This document shows positions 9,057 through 18,064 of a stretch of 64,000 nt of DNA, in pieces. The notes below the pieces were generated by a model, which made no database searches, was not told where the DNA came from, and saw nothing but the letters and a program-made list of their open reading frames with translations. Source of the stretch: NORP259 sp041398705 (lineage in GTDB: Bacteria > Planctomycetota > UBA1135 > GCA-002686595); the NCBI GenBank assembly GCA_041398705.1, contig JAWKUI010000015.1, positions 1 through 64,000 of the forward strand, given 5' to 3'. The translations under genes were made by a program, and so were the position numbers. Every line of letters begins with the position of its first letter. Positions within the stretch are counted from its first letter, which is position 1.

Positions 9057-9479
9057 ATGCACTCCCATTCGAGCACGGAAGCCTGGGTCGACCGCCTGGT
9101 CGTGGAACCGGAAGCCAAGGCCCGCCTGCGCCTCTCGCTCGAGGCCTGCCTGGGAATGGCCCGCTGCCCCGGGGTCAGCCTGCACACCGAACGGTCCCCC
9201 TCGCGCTTCGTGTGCGAGCGCGAACTGGGCCGCATCGACTTCCCCATCGACAGCGCCACCCTGCTCGCGGTGGCGGATGGGCAGTGGGACCCGCGGCAAG
9301 CCCGCCAGCACGTGCTGGTCGTGGGCACCGCCCCCCAGCGCATGGCCTGGGTGCTCTCGCTGCCCGTCGCCGAGGAAGAAGAGTTGGACGCCCTCGAAGC
9401 CCTCCTGTTCCTGGTGCACACCCTGCACCCCGACGGGGAGGCCTGGGAAGGCCCGGACATGCTGCCGAGCGCGGCCTGA
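9057..9479 (+). CDS. Hypothetical protein
   Basis: 140 residues, not recognised. Acidic, soluble, no signal peptide or membrane segment. The C-terminal half is rich in Glu and Leu (VAEEEELDALEALLFLVHTL) and probably helical. The middle, with SRFVCERELGRIDFPIDSATLLAVADGQWD, looks like mixed alpha/beta. Supported as real by codon usage and by fitting between two minus-strand genes with little spare space. Nothing in the neighbours suggests a role. Confidence 0.6.
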   Translation: MHSHSSTEAWVDRLVVEPEAKARLRLSLEACLGMARCPGVSLHTERSPSRFVCERELGRIDFPIDSATLLAVADGQWDPRQARQHVLVVGTAPQRMAWVLSLPVAEEEELDALEALLFLVHTLHPDGEAWEGPDMLPSAA

Positions 9480-9498
9480 GCACCGTCCTCCCGGGCGG

Positions 9499-11040
9499 CT
9501 AGTACTGCACGGTCCAGAGGTGCGTGGCGGTGCCCGCCTCGTTCACCGTCAATTCCCCGGCCGCGTAGCTCCACGCGGTGCTGGTCACGCCGTCGCGCAG
9601 GACGGAAACCGGCGCCGAAGGCAGGTTGCGGACCACCACCTCGTCGCCGAAATCGTTGGCCTGCAACTGCAACTTCAGGTTCTGGCCCGGGGCCGGCAGG
9701 ATGCCGAGATCCGCGGGATCAAAGGCGATCTGCTCGATGTTCTCGGTGTTGCGCAGTTCGAGGGTCCGGGTCGCCTGGGTACAGGTGAAGTTCACCCGAC
9801 TGAACGCCCCCCCAGTCGTCTGCTGCACGTCGAAGGCGTAAAAACGCGCATCGCGGTCGATGAGCAGCTTGCCGTTCAAGGGCAGCTGCAGCTGGTGCGG
9901 GTTCAGATCGTTGCAGACGACCGTTTCATCCCAAGTCCAGCCGTGGGTGCCCGTCGCCATCGCGTGCTCACTCACCAGTAGGTTGCCGTTCGACACCATG
10001 TACTGGTACAGCTGCACGTTCTGGTTCACGAGGTGCGGGACCGGTCCTCCGGTTTCATGCCAGATCTCCAAGGGCATGTGCCCGAGGTTCGTGGACATGT
10101 GGTTGCCGCCGAACAGCCACAGGTGGTTGCTGCCGAGCTGCACCGCGGAAACCTGCTGATACGCGAAAGGCACCGCCGCCGGCGTTCCCCCGAAGATCGA
10201 CTCGAGGAACGAACGCGACGCGGCATCGGCGTAGAACCAGGAGTCGGCGATATCGACAGTGCCGGTCAACTCCGCCACCGCCGCGAACATCGGTCCCCGC
10301 GGATCGAGGTAGCGGCAGGCCATCGACGTCACGATGCCGCCCCCCATCGACAGTCCGATGCCGTACATGCGGTCCTTGTCGATCGGGTAGTGCTTCACGA
10401 GCCACTTCCAGACGTGGTACGTGTTCTCCTGGGCGGAAACCGCCGAGAAGTGATCGGTAGGCGCGGAAGGCACCGGCCCGCGGGAGAGGGGCGCTAGCAG
10501 GTACCACCCGCGCGCCTGGCACTCATCCCAGAAACTCGTGTTGAAGAGCACGTCCCCGTGCGAGGCGCTGAACTGGTGGAAGCCCACCAGCAACGGCGCG
10601 TCCGGTTGCAGCGGCGCGTCGGGAATGCCCAGCAAGAAGAGCTCGGTCTGCCCGGTCGCGGGCACGAACATGCTCAGGTTGTACATGCCCGGAACCGACG
10701 GCGTCGGGATCAGGCCGAAGTCGCTGCCCACCGGGATCGGGTCGAGTTGCTGACCTTGCCAGGTGATGTTCAGGCTGACCGGGGGTCCCCCCTGGGGCGC
10801 CAACGATCCGGGCAGGGTCTGGCGTGAGGTATAGGGGCTGAAGCGGGTCTGCGCCGCCACGGGGGTGCGCGCGACGGCCGCTCCGGAGGCCTGCAGCGAA
10901 GCCGCCCCGGGGCCGGAGGAAACCGGTGCCTGCAAGGCGGTGGACACCGACGGGCTGGACCCGGAAGCCGACATTCCCCGCAGCGCTCCAACGGAGAGCA
11001 CGGAAATCGTCAAACCCACCAGACTCCAGACCTTCAGCAT
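9499..11040 (-). CDS. Secreted alpha/beta hydrolase, PHB-depolymerase/peptidase-like
   Basis: 513 residues with an N-terminal signal-anchor (MLKVWSLVGLTISVLSVG). The central domain is an alpha/beta hydrolase with nucleophile elbow GIGLSMGGG, preceded by a segment (LLVGFHQFSASHGDVLFNTSF) matching the oxyanion-side region of esterase-D/PHB-depolymerase-like enzymes. A late GTHGWTWDE probably supplies the catalytic His. The last ~150 residues form a beta-rich extension. The substrate is not predictable. The start is the ATG with TAGAAT seven bases upstream and no Shine-Dalgarno. Confidence 0.75.
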   Translation of the reverse strand: MLKVWSLVGLTISVLSVGALRGMSASGSSPSVSTALQAPVSSGPGAASLQASGAAVARTPVAAQTRFSPYTSRQTLPGSLAPQGGPPVSLNITWQGQQLDPIPVGSDFGLIPTPSVPGMYNLSMFVPATGQTELFLLGIPDAPLQPDAPLLVGFHQFSASHGDVLFNTSFWDECQARGWYLLAPLSRGPVPSAPTDHFSAVSAQENTYHVWKWLVKHYPIDKDRMYGIGLSMGGGIVTSMACRYLDPRGPMFAAVAELTGTVDIADSWFYADAASRSFLESIFGGTPAAVPFAYQQVSAVQLGSNHLWLFGGNHMSTNLGHMPLEIWHETGGPVPHLVNQNVQLYQYMVSNGNLLVSEHAMATGTHGWTWDETVVCNDLNPHQLQLPLNGKLLIDRDARFYAFDVQQTTGGAFSRVNFTCTQATRTLELRNTENIEQIAFDPADLGILPAPGQNLKLQLQANDFGDEVVVRNLPSAPVSVLRDGVTSTAWSYAAGELTVNEAGTATHLWTVQY

Positions 11041-11047
11041 CTCGGGA

Positions 11048-11053
11048 ATTCTA
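11048..11053 (-). promoter_or_regulatory. -10-like TAGAAT, leaderless start
   Basis: TAGAAT on the minus strand lies seven bases before the ATG at 11040 with no Shine-Dalgarno between. This matches the spacing seen at many other starts in the window. Confidence 0.45.
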
Positions 11054-11187
11054 CCCTCCAGGAGCAGACACGCAGCGAAGACCCCCCCCGCCACAACAAA
11101 GTGTCACCGAACGGGGGAAATCCGCAAGCGGCACCCCATTTCGGGCCTTGCCGGCGGTCCTTGCTGTGCCATTTTGGATCTGGACGC

Positions 11188-13656
11188 CTAGCGCGGCGCG
11201 TCGGGTGCGGGCGCCTCGACCAGCGGAATCGAAAGCCGCCTTTGCGGCCCGACAAGCTGCACTTGGCGCCGCACTTCCCGGTAGCCCGGGATGCGCAGCA
11301 CGAGCTCAAAGGTGCCCCGCGGCAGGCCCCCCGTGGAAAGGCGAGTGCCCTTGCCCCGGTCTCGCAGGTCCCGGCTCAGCGGGAAGCGATGGCCCTCGAG
11401 TTCGGCCCGGCGCGGGTCGGCGTTCTGGAACACGAGCACCGCCACACTGCCGTCGGGCAGGCGGCGCCGGCCCTTGAGGCCATCGAGGTCCAGCTGCAAC
11501 TCGCTCGCCGGCCCCACCTGGTAACTGCCCAGATCGGCCACCGCCCCCGGCGCCAGATCCACCTCCGGCAGTTCGAGCTCCTCGAGGCCGCGCGTCTGCA
11601 GGCGCAGCTTCACCTTGCCCGGATCGAGCCCCTGGATACGGAACCGGCTGCCCTCGGTGCGCAACACCCCGCCATGCAGGCGGGCGAAACGCAGGAAGGG
11701 CACCGGCCCACCGCCTTCCGCCAGCAGCAGTTCGCCGGTGATCGTGCAGGGCTCCACGGGCGGCCGGGCCTGCACGGTGAGCACCATCGGGCTCGGCAGC
11801 GGCACGGTCCACTCCTTGGCCGGTGCGTTCCAGATCCATTCCTCGCCCAATACGCGGATGCTCACCGCAGCCCCGGCCTCCACTTGGCTGCGGATCTGGA
11901 AGAAGCCGTAGTCGTCGCTGCGCGTGGCCCAACGCTGGTTCTTGCCGCGCAGTCGCTCCACCCGCACCGCCACCTTGCCGACCCCGTTGCCCTCGCCGTC
12001 GAGCACGTACCCCTGCAGCAGCACGCGCCGCTCGAGCACGTACTCATCCTCCACCACCAGGATGCCGTCCTCCCCCGGTTGCAGATCCCGGGGGATATTC
12101 ACCCGCCGCCGATCGGGACTCTCGCCGGGTTGGTCGAACTGCACGATGAGCCGTTGGCCGCGATAGCGCGACCAGCCTTCCGCCTCGAATCGGCCTTCGC
12201 CGTCGGTCTGCCCCGCGCCGAATTCACGGCCGAGGATGTCGGTCAGTTTCCAGTCGAGCCCGACCCAAGGTGCGCCATCGCTGTCGACCACGCGGCCAAG
12301 CAGGCGCCCACCGCCCGCCAAAACCACCTTCAGGTCCGTGCGCTCCTGACCCGGCCGCAAGGTGACCGCGTTCGTGCCTTGCAGCGTGCGGCCAGCCTCG
12401 TCTGCGAGGGTGCCCGAGACCCACAACATGAGGTTCGAAGGCACCGAGGCGATCTCGAACGCGCCGGCACCGTCGCATTCGACCTGGCCGAGTTGCCGCA
12501 CTTCGATGGGTTGGCTTCGGGGCCCCGGATTCACCGGTCCACTCGACCCCAGGATCCCGTACCGCACCGTTGCGTAGGGCGCAGGCGTCTCATCCGCGTG
12601 CAGAACTACCCCGGCCAGGCGCGCGGGCCCGGCCAGCTTGAACGTGCGCTCCGCTTGTTCTGTCCAGGCGCTCGCGTCGAGGTATCCCGAATCGGTGCGC
12701 GTGCCCCACGGGGCCGTGATGCGCAGGTTGCTGCGCACCCCCGCGGCCACGGGCACACGCGCCCGGCCCTGTGCGTCGGTTTCGCCGCGCCAGTCGGCTT
12801 CGCCCTCCAATTCGCGCGGCACGCCCAGCGCGTGGTAGTACAGCGCGAGTTCCGCCCCGGCGACCGGCTGATCGGAATCGGTCTGCAGCACCACGATGGG
12901 CACGTCGATCCGCTGCTCGGACACGATCCACTGCACGCGCGTCTCGCGGCCCGGCTGCACCCAGACTTCCTTGGCCATCACGTAGACGCCCGGGCCGAGC
13001 ACGACGCGGTAGCGTCCGGGAATCAGATCTGCGAAGCGGAAGGCGCCGTTCCCATCGAGCTTCTTGCGCTCGAGCACGGCATCGTCATCGATCGCCAAGA
13101 GCCGCGCCTCGAGTCCCTCTTCGCCCTTGCCGTAGGTCCCCACAATGGCCCCGGATTGCGCCATCCGCACCAGCACGGGTTCTGGGCTGCGCAACATCGG
13201 CCGCCGCACCGGCACGAACCCCGTGGCGCGGACCTCGAGCCGCGCGGCGCGGCCCGCGGGCACTTGGAGCTGGGCTTTGCCCTCGCCATCGCTGCGCGCT
13301 TGCGCCTGCTGCCCGTCGATCCAGGCCAGCACTTCGGCGTCGGCCAAGGGCGCGGCGTTGCGCTCGGCGCGCACGGTGATGGTCCAAGGCACAAGTTCCT
13401 GTCCCACGAACGCAGGAGGCGCCTCGACCTCGGTTTTGGGGGGGACGAGGGAGTACCGCTCGCCGCTACCGGTTTCGACGCCGGCGGCCGCGCCTGCGAG
13501 CGACGATTCGGAAGTCCCTTCGGCCGCGGCATCCTCCACGCCATTGCGCGACAACCCTTGCGAACCTTCGGCGCCAGGGCCCCGCAGCAGCAGGAACCCC
13601 AATGCGGCCCCCAGGACCAGGACCACCGAAACCAGCAGGATGCCGCGTTGTTTCAT
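11188..13656 (-). CDS. Large anchored protein with carboxypeptidase-regulatory-like repeats
   Basis: 822 residues. An N-terminal membrane segment (residues ~5-25, ILLVSVVLVLGAALGFLLL) is followed by a low-complexity linker, then repeated beta-sandwich units of the carboxypeptidase regulatory-like type. Each unit has the pattern GxVxDxxGxPVxGAxVxxxx followed by T/SDxxGxFxxxxLxPGxY; examples are ADAEVLAWIDGQQAQARSDG, FRFADLIPGRYRVVLGPG, LAGVVLHADETPAP, LGRVVDSDGAPWVGLDWKL and LQGYVLDGEGNGVGKVAV. Such repeats are structural or ligand-binding, with no catalytic site. It starts inside the stop of the NHL gene (ATGA overlap at 13653-13656), so the two are translated together and may act as partners at the cell surface. 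Confidence 0.8.
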   Translation of the reverse strand: MKQRGILLVSVVLVLGAALGFLLLRGPGAEGSQGLSRNGVEDAAAEGTSESSLAGAAAGVETGSGERYSLVPPKTEVEAPPAFVGQELVPWTITVRAERNAAPLADAEVLAWIDGQQAQARSDGEGKAQLQVPAGRAARLEVRATGFVPVRRPMLRSPEPVLVRMAQSGAIVGTYGKGEEGLEARLLAIDDDAVLERKKLDGNGAFRFADLIPGRYRVVLGPGVYVMAKEVWVQPGRETRVQWIVSEQRIDVPIVVLQTDSDQPVAGAELALYYHALGVPRELEGEADWRGETDAQGRARVPVAAGVRSNLRITAPWGTRTDSGYLDASAWTEQAERTFKLAGPARLAGVVLHADETPAPYATVRYGILGSSGPVNPGPRSQPIEVRQLGQVECDGAGAFEIASVPSNLMLWVSGTLADEAGRTLQGTNAVTLRPGQERTDLKVVLAGGGRLLGRVVDSDGAPWVGLDWKLTDILGREFGAGQTDGEGRFEAEGWSRYRGQRLIVQFDQPGESPDRRRVNIPRDLQPGEDGILVVEDEYVLERRVLLQGYVLDGEGNGVGKVAVRVERLRGKNQRWATRSDDYGFFQIRSQVEAGAAVSIRVLGEEWIWNAPAKEWTVPLPSPMVLTVQARPPVEPCTITGELLLAEGGGPVPFLRFARLHGGVLRTEGSRFRIQGLDPGKVKLRLQTRGLEELELPEVDLAPGAVADLGSYQVGPASELQLDLDGLKGRRRLPDGSVAVLVFQNADPRRAELEGHRFPLSRDLRDRGKGTRLSTGGLPRGTFELVLRIPGYREVRRQVQLVGPQRRLSIPLVEAPAPDAPR

Positions 13657-14516
13657 GAGACGAGCGCGGGGAACGCCCCGTAACAGGTGCCTTCGAGGGT
13701 GAAGACCTGGATGCGGTCCCCGTAACGATCCATCACGAACAGCCGGTCGGGTTGCAGACCGCTGCCGGGTACGAATGCGAGTGCACAGGGCTCTTCCACC
13801 TGGCCATCGCCGCTGCCCCCCCACGCAACCTGCCCGAGCCGTCGGCCATTGTCCGCCACGCGGTAGATGCCCGTGGAGTCGCCGCCCATGGCCACGATCA
13901 GGGTGCCGTCGCCGTCCACCGCCAAAGCCGTCGCCGGCCCATGCCCGGGGATCTCGTCGAGCGCGACCTGAAAGTGGAAGTTGCCGCCGCGGAAGACCTG
14001 CACCCGGCGCGGCGCCCCTTCGAGCACCAACAGATCGCGGCTGCCGCGACTCGCGAGCCCAAGCACGTCCTCGAAGCGCCCCTCGGGGTCGCCGTCCGGT
14101 CGCAGGGACAAGCTGCGCCCCCCCGCCGGCTCGAGCACCTGCACCGCGTGGCGCCGCCGCCCCGCGCTCGCCACCGTCAGCACCAACTCGTCGTCGCTGC
14201 CGAGCGCGAGCACGGCCACCGGTTCGCCGAGTTCCCCGGCCACGTCGGCGCCGCCCTGCTCTTGACGGATCTCCGCCACCTGCACGCCGAACAGCGTGAA
14301 ACCGCGCAGCACTCCCGCCGCCTGGTCCGCCACCCACAACCGGTGGTCCGCATCGAGCGAAAGCCCCGCCGCCGAAGAACGGCCCGCGTGTTCATCGCGG
14401 TACTCGGCGATACGACGCAGCAGCCGGCCATCCAGATCGTACGCCGTGATCTGGGCCGACTTCGCGTGGCGCCCTACGTAGAGCACCCCGGCGTGTGCGC
14501 ACATGCTGCCGTGCAT
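13653..14516 (-). CDS. NHL-type beta-propeller protein
   Basis: 287 residues without a visible signal peptide. Repeated segments such as GLSLDADHRLWVADQAAGVLRGFTL, DLLVLEGAPRRVQVFRG, ALAVDGDGTLIVAMGGDSTGIY and FVPGSGLQPDRLFVMDRYGDRIQVF fit the four-stranded blades of an NHL six-bladed propeller. Propellers of this type bind proteins or ligands rather than catalyse. The gene is coupled to the following carboxypeptidase-regulatory-like gene by an ATGA overlap. The absence of an export signal is odd given the anchored partner, and an upstream unrecognised start could supply one. TACGAT lies six bases before the ATG. Confidence 0.72.
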   Translation of the reverse strand: MHGSMCAHAGVLYVGRHAKSAQITAYDLDGRLLRRIAEYRDEHAGRSSAAGLSLDADHRLWVADQAAGVLRGFTLFGVQVAEIRQEQGGADVAGELGEPVAVLALGSDDELVLTVASAGRRRHAVQVLEPAGGRSLSLRPDGDPEGRFEDVLGLASRGSRDLLVLEGAPRRVQVFRGGNFHFQVALDEIPGHGPATALAVDGDGTLIVAMGGDSTGIYRVADNGRRLGQVAWGGSGDGQVEEPCALAFVPGSGLQPDRLFVMDRYGDRIQVFTLEGTCYGAFPALVS

Positions 14517-14621
14517 GGGCCCATCGTAGCGACAGGCGGTGGCCCATGGCAGCCGCGTTCTCGGCCGGCGGGCCGCCGCGCCGTAAGAGAACCGTTGGGC
14601 CCCACTTCCGGGCTCGCTCCG

Positions 14622-15479
14622 TCACGCGCGGGCCGGGTCCCGGAGTTCGACGAAGAGCACCTCCGCCGGCGCGCGGTAGCGCAGCGGCAGGCCCACCACG
14701 CCGAGCCCGCGATTGCAGAGCAGGGTCGTCCGGCCGCGCCGCACGCGCAGGCCCGGATGCGCGGGCCCCAGATGCCGCAACCAGGGCAAGTCGATCTGCC
14801 GCCCGTGGCTGTGGCCCGCGAGCAGCACCATGCAGCGCGGATCCGCCAGACTTTCGAGCCCGCGCGGATGGTGGCACAAGCCGATCTCCCACCGCTCGGC
14901 GCCGCGCCCCGCGCGCGCCGCCGCGCCATCGAGTCGCGGACTCTCCTCCAGGTCGTTCCAACCGGCGATCCAAAGCGGCAGGCCGGGGACCGCCTGACCC
15001 GCGTCCTGCAACACGGTGATGCCCGCCTCGCCGAGCAAGCGCACCAATTGCCCTTGCTCGTGTTTGCGGTAGTCGTGGTTGCCGAACGCGGCAAACGCGC
15101 CGAGCCGCCGGGGCAGGCGCGCGAACTCTTCTTGCAGCGGCAGCACATCGGTCCAGCGGTCGGTGATGTAGTCGCCGCCGAGCAGCAAGAGATCGGGCAC
15201 GCGATGTTCGAGGACGTGCTGCACCCCGGCCAACGCGCCCCGGCCGAAAAATGGCCCCGCGTGCAGATCGCTGATGTGCGCGCAGACGAGACCGTGCAGT
15301 TCCGCCGGCAAACCCGGAACCTCCACCACCTCCGTGCGCGAATGGATGCGCCCAGGCCGCAGGAACCACCAGCGATACAAGAATCGCCCGCCGAGCGCTG
15401 CCGCCACGGTGCGGCAGGTGCGGAAGAACGCCAACCGCACCCAGGGATGCCGTCGCGGTGCTTGGCGCAGGGTCTGCAT
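14622..15479 (-). CDS. Metallophosphoesterase, YkuE/calcineurin-like
   Basis: 285 residues. All five metal-binding blocks of the calcineurin-like superfamily are present: HISDLHAG near residue 70, LLLGGDYITD, GNHDYRK, an isolated His in GLCHHPRG, and LLAGHSHGRQIDLPW. A basic N-terminus with a weak hydrophobic stretch suggests membrane association, as in YkuE-like and lipid-A-diphosphate-like members. The in vivo substrate cannot be told from motifs. TAGGCT lies eight bases before the ATG. Confidence 0.88.
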   Translation of the reverse strand: MQTLRQAPRRHPWVRLAFFRTCRTVAAALGGRFLYRWWFLRPGRIHSRTEVVEVPGLPAELHGLVCAHISDLHAGPFFGRGALAGVQHVLEHRVPDLLLLGGDYITDRWTDVLPLQEEFARLPRRLGAFAAFGNHDYRKHEQGQLVRLLGEAGITVLQDAGQAVPGLPLWIAGWNDLEESPRLDGAAARAGRGAERWEIGLCHHPRGLESLADPRCMVLLAGHSHGRQIDLPWLRHLGPAHPGLRVRRGRTTLLCNRGLGVVGLPLRYRAPAEVLFVELRDPARA

Positions 15480-15531
15480 GGGGCGTCAGCCTAACGCGCG
15501 CGCGGCGCGATCGGGTCTGGACAATCGGCGC

Positions 15532-16287
15532 TCAGCGCTCCAGGGACTCGCCAGCCGTCAATTCGACCTGGCCCAGGGCATCGGTCCAGCGGGCCGAACC
15601 GGCGAGGCAGGACACCCGCAGGGTGCCGTCGCGCAGGCTCAATTCGCAGCGGGCCTGATCGTCCTTCGATCGCAGCACACCGAGCGAAGTGAAACACTCG
15701 AAGGGACCCGCCACGGCCAGGTCGCCCGCGTAGAAGTGCGTGGCCTTGCGCGCCGCGCTGTCGAGGCGCAGTTCGCTGCCGCCGTGCAGCACCCACACGG
15801 TGCCGGCGGTGTGCAACTCGGCGCGACCCCCATCGGTGACTCCCAGCCGTTCGCCGGAGCGCAACTTGCCGCCAGCACCGGGGCCAACCAGTTCGATGCC
15901 CCGCACCCACACCCCCGGGGTCTGGGCGAGCACCTTCGCGCCGCCGGGGGCCAAAGCGGGCAGGAAGATCAGCAGCAGCAGGGCCACGAAAAAGGCCGGG
16001 TAGACCATCGAACGCAGCCTCGCGTGGCGGAAGCGGCGCGAGTCCTGGGCTTCGAAGACGTCCCGGCGCAGTTCGTGGCTGCGGCGGGCCTTGACCTCGG
16101 CATCGCGCAGGATGCGGCGCTCGTGCCCCAGGCGCGCGAGGGTGCCGGCCACCGATTGGAAGAGTTCGGCGCACTCGGCGCAGTCCTGGCAGTGGGCGCG
16201 CAGGCTGCGGTGCTCCGACGCGGGCAGGTTGCCGCTGGCGAAGCGGCGTACCTGTTCCTGGGCGGTCTGGCAGTCGGGGGCAGTCAT
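15532..16287 (-). CDS. Zinc-finger/FecR-like single-pass membrane protein
   Basis: 251 residues. The first ~45 residues resemble an anti-sigma-type zinc finger (LPASEHRSLRAHCQDCAECAELF). A transmembrane segment near residues 95-115 (MVYPAFFVALLLLIFLPALA) separates it from an extracytoplasmic FecR-like domain containing GERLGVTDGGRAELHTAGTVWVLHGGSELRLD. This architecture is typical of membrane anti-sigma or FecR-type sensors. No sigma gene is adjacent; the only one in the window is at 25.2-25.8 kb. The start is uncertain, as an ATG eight codons upstream is equally possible. Confidence 0.72.
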   Translation of the reverse strand: MTAPDCQTAQEQVRRFASGNLPASEHRSLRAHCQDCAECAELFQSVAGTLARLGHERRILRDAEVKARRSHELRRDVFEAQDSRRFRHARLRSMVYPAFFVALLLLIFLPALAPGGAKVLAQTPGVWVRGIELVGPGAGGKLRSGERLGVTDGGRAELHTAGTVWVLHGGSELRLDSAARKATHFYAGDLAVAGPFECFTSLGVLRSKDDQARCELSLRDGTLRVSCLAGSARWTDALGQVELTAGESLER

Positions 16288-16430
16288 GACGTTGGCACCA
16301 GCGGGTGCCATCGGCCGGCATCGCCGGAAGCTGGAGCGGATTCTGGCCAGGGCCGGCGGGCCCTTCCCAGGTGCGGGTAGGGGCGGTGCGGGCCTGGGCG
16401 GTGCCCCCCTCCCCCCCACGATCCGCACGC

Positions 16431-17897
16431 TCACGCGAGACGCCGGGCCCCGGTGCGGATGCGCACCAAGCTCGACTCCCGCCCGAGCAACGCCATGGAC
16501 TCGAACAAGTCGGGCCCCCCGGCCATGCCGGTCAGCGCTAGGCGCAGCGGCTGGAACAGGTCGGGGATCTTCGCCCCACGCTCGCCAATCCAGTGTTTGG
16601 TGGCGCCCGCCAGGTCCTCGCCATCGAGGGCTCCCGCCTCGAGCGCATCGGCGTAGGCGTTCAGCATGTCCGCCGCACCGGCCCGCTTGCGCGCACCCGC
16701 TTCGGCTTTCTCCTCGTACACGACTTCCGCATCGGGTTGGAAGAAGAAGCCCGCGGCGGCGGGGAAATCCCCATACAGGGTGAGGCGCTCGCGCACCGCC
16801 CCCACGACCTCTTGGAACCACGGCCAACGGGCGCGCAGGTCTTCGGCGCTAAGCAGACCCGCCGCCTGGGCGTGCGGGGCCACGTGGCGCGCGAGGGTTT
16901 CGGCATCCTCGCGGCGCAGGTACTCGCCCGCCATCCAACGGAACTTGTCGGGGTCGAACACCGCACCCGCCTTCGACACATTGCGGATGTCGAAATGCGC
17001 GAGCAGGTCGTCGCGCGTGAACAGATCGGTCTCCCCGTCGAGGGCCCAACCTTGCAACGCGAGGAAGTTCACGATCGCCTCGCGCGGGTACCCCTTCTCC
17101 TGATAGTCGGACAAGGCGGTATCGCCGGTGCGTTTGCTGAGTTTCTTGCGGTCGGTGCCGAGCATCAGCGGCAGGTGCGCAAACGCGGGCACCGGGTAGT
17201 CGAGCGCCGCGTACAGCAGGATCTGCTTGGGCGTATTGACCAGGTGCTCCTCGCCGCGGAACACGTGGCTGATGCACATGTCCACGTCGTCGCACACCAC
17301 GACGAAGTTGTAGGTGGGCGCTTCCCCGCCGCGGCGCACCATGACCCAATCGTCGATCTCGTGGTGCGGGATCGTGACGGTGCCGCGGATCAGGTCGTCG
17401 AAGGTGGTTTCGCCGTCGGGGATGCGGAAGCGGATCGCGAAGGGTTCCCCCGCCGCCGCCCGCCGGGCGGACTCGGCGGCGTCGAGGTTCCGGTCGCCGC
17501 CGCGATAGGCCACACGCTGTTTGCGCGCCTCCTGCTCGGCGCGCCAGGAATCGAGTTCCTCCGCCGTGGAGAAGTCGCGATAGGCGTGGCCGCTCGCGAT
17601 CAACTGCTGGGCGAGCTCCAGGTGCCGCGCCACGCGTTCGCTCTGCCGGTACGGCGCGTAGGGGCCGGGGCGGTCGGGGCCTTCGTCCCAATCGAGTCCC
17701 AGCCAGGTGAGCCCTTCGAGGATCGCGCGCTCGCTCGCTGCGGTGTTGCGATCGTGATCGGTGTCCTCGATGCGCAGGATGAACTTGCCGCCGAAACGCC
17801 GGGCGTAGGCCCAGTTGAACAAGGCGGTACGGCACAGGCCGAGGTGCACGGTGCCGGTGGGACTGGGGGCGATGCGGACGCGGATCGGCTGGCTCAT
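16431..17897 (-). CDS. gltX: Glutamyl-tRNA synthetase
   Basis: 488 residues. Class I synthetase that loads glutamate on tRNA-Glu. The first signature reads APSPTGTVHLG near residue 10 and the second KKLSKRTG; FILRIEDTDHDRN and the insertion VMVRRGGEAPTYNFVVVCDDVDM are characteristic of GluRS rather than GlnRS. The C-terminal helical anticodon-binding region is complete. The ATG at 17897 is preferred to an in-frame TTG three codons upstream. It is divergent from the adenosine deaminase gene. Confidence 0.95.
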   Translation of the reverse strand: MSQPIRVRIAPSPTGTVHLGLCRTALFNWAYARRFGGKFILRIEDTDHDRNTAASERAILEGLTWLGLDWDEGPDRPGPYAPYRQSERVARHLELAQQLIASGHAYRDFSTAEELDSWRAEQEARKQRVAYRGGDRNLDAAESARRAAAGEPFAIRFRIPDGETTFDDLIRGTVTIPHHEIDDWVMVRRGGEAPTYNFVVVCDDVDMCISHVFRGEEHLVNTPKQILLYAALDYPVPAFAHLPLMLGTDRKKLSKRTGDTALSDYQEKGYPREAIVNFLALQGWALDGETDLFTRDDLLAHFDIRNVSKAGAVFDPDKFRWMAGEYLRREDAETLARHVAPHAQAAGLLSAEDLRARWPWFQEVVGAVRERLTLYGDFPAAAGFFFQPDAEVVYEEKAEAGARKRAGAADMLNAYADALEAGALDGEDLAGATKHWIGERGAKIPDLFQPLRLALTGMAGGPDLFESMALLGRESSLVRIRTGARRLA

Positions 17898-18052
17898 GGC
17901 GGACAATCGGGGCAGTTGGGGCGACCAGGATAGGCCGGGTGGCGGCTAGGGCTCCAGGACTGCCGCCGAAAACCCGCGGCGGGGGCCAGACCCCCGTTGC
18001 CGCCGGGGGGAATCGGCCCCCCCGGCCACGGGAATTGCTTGGGGGCAGGTCC

Positions 18053-18058
18053 TAGGAT
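18053..18058 (+). promoter_or_regulatory. -10-like TAGGAT, leaderless start of add
   Basis: TAGGAT ends six bases before the ATG at 18065 and no ribosome site is present. A TTGCTT at 18035-18040 is too close (12 bp) to be a standard -35. Confidence 0.4.
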
Positions 18059-18064
18059 GACCGG

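Noticed and set aside
11101..13683. An 860-codon plus-strand open frame
   Set aside because: Antisense to the carboxypeptidase-regulatory-like gene, whose repeats are clear; the plus-strand translation is His/Arg/Ala-rich noise.
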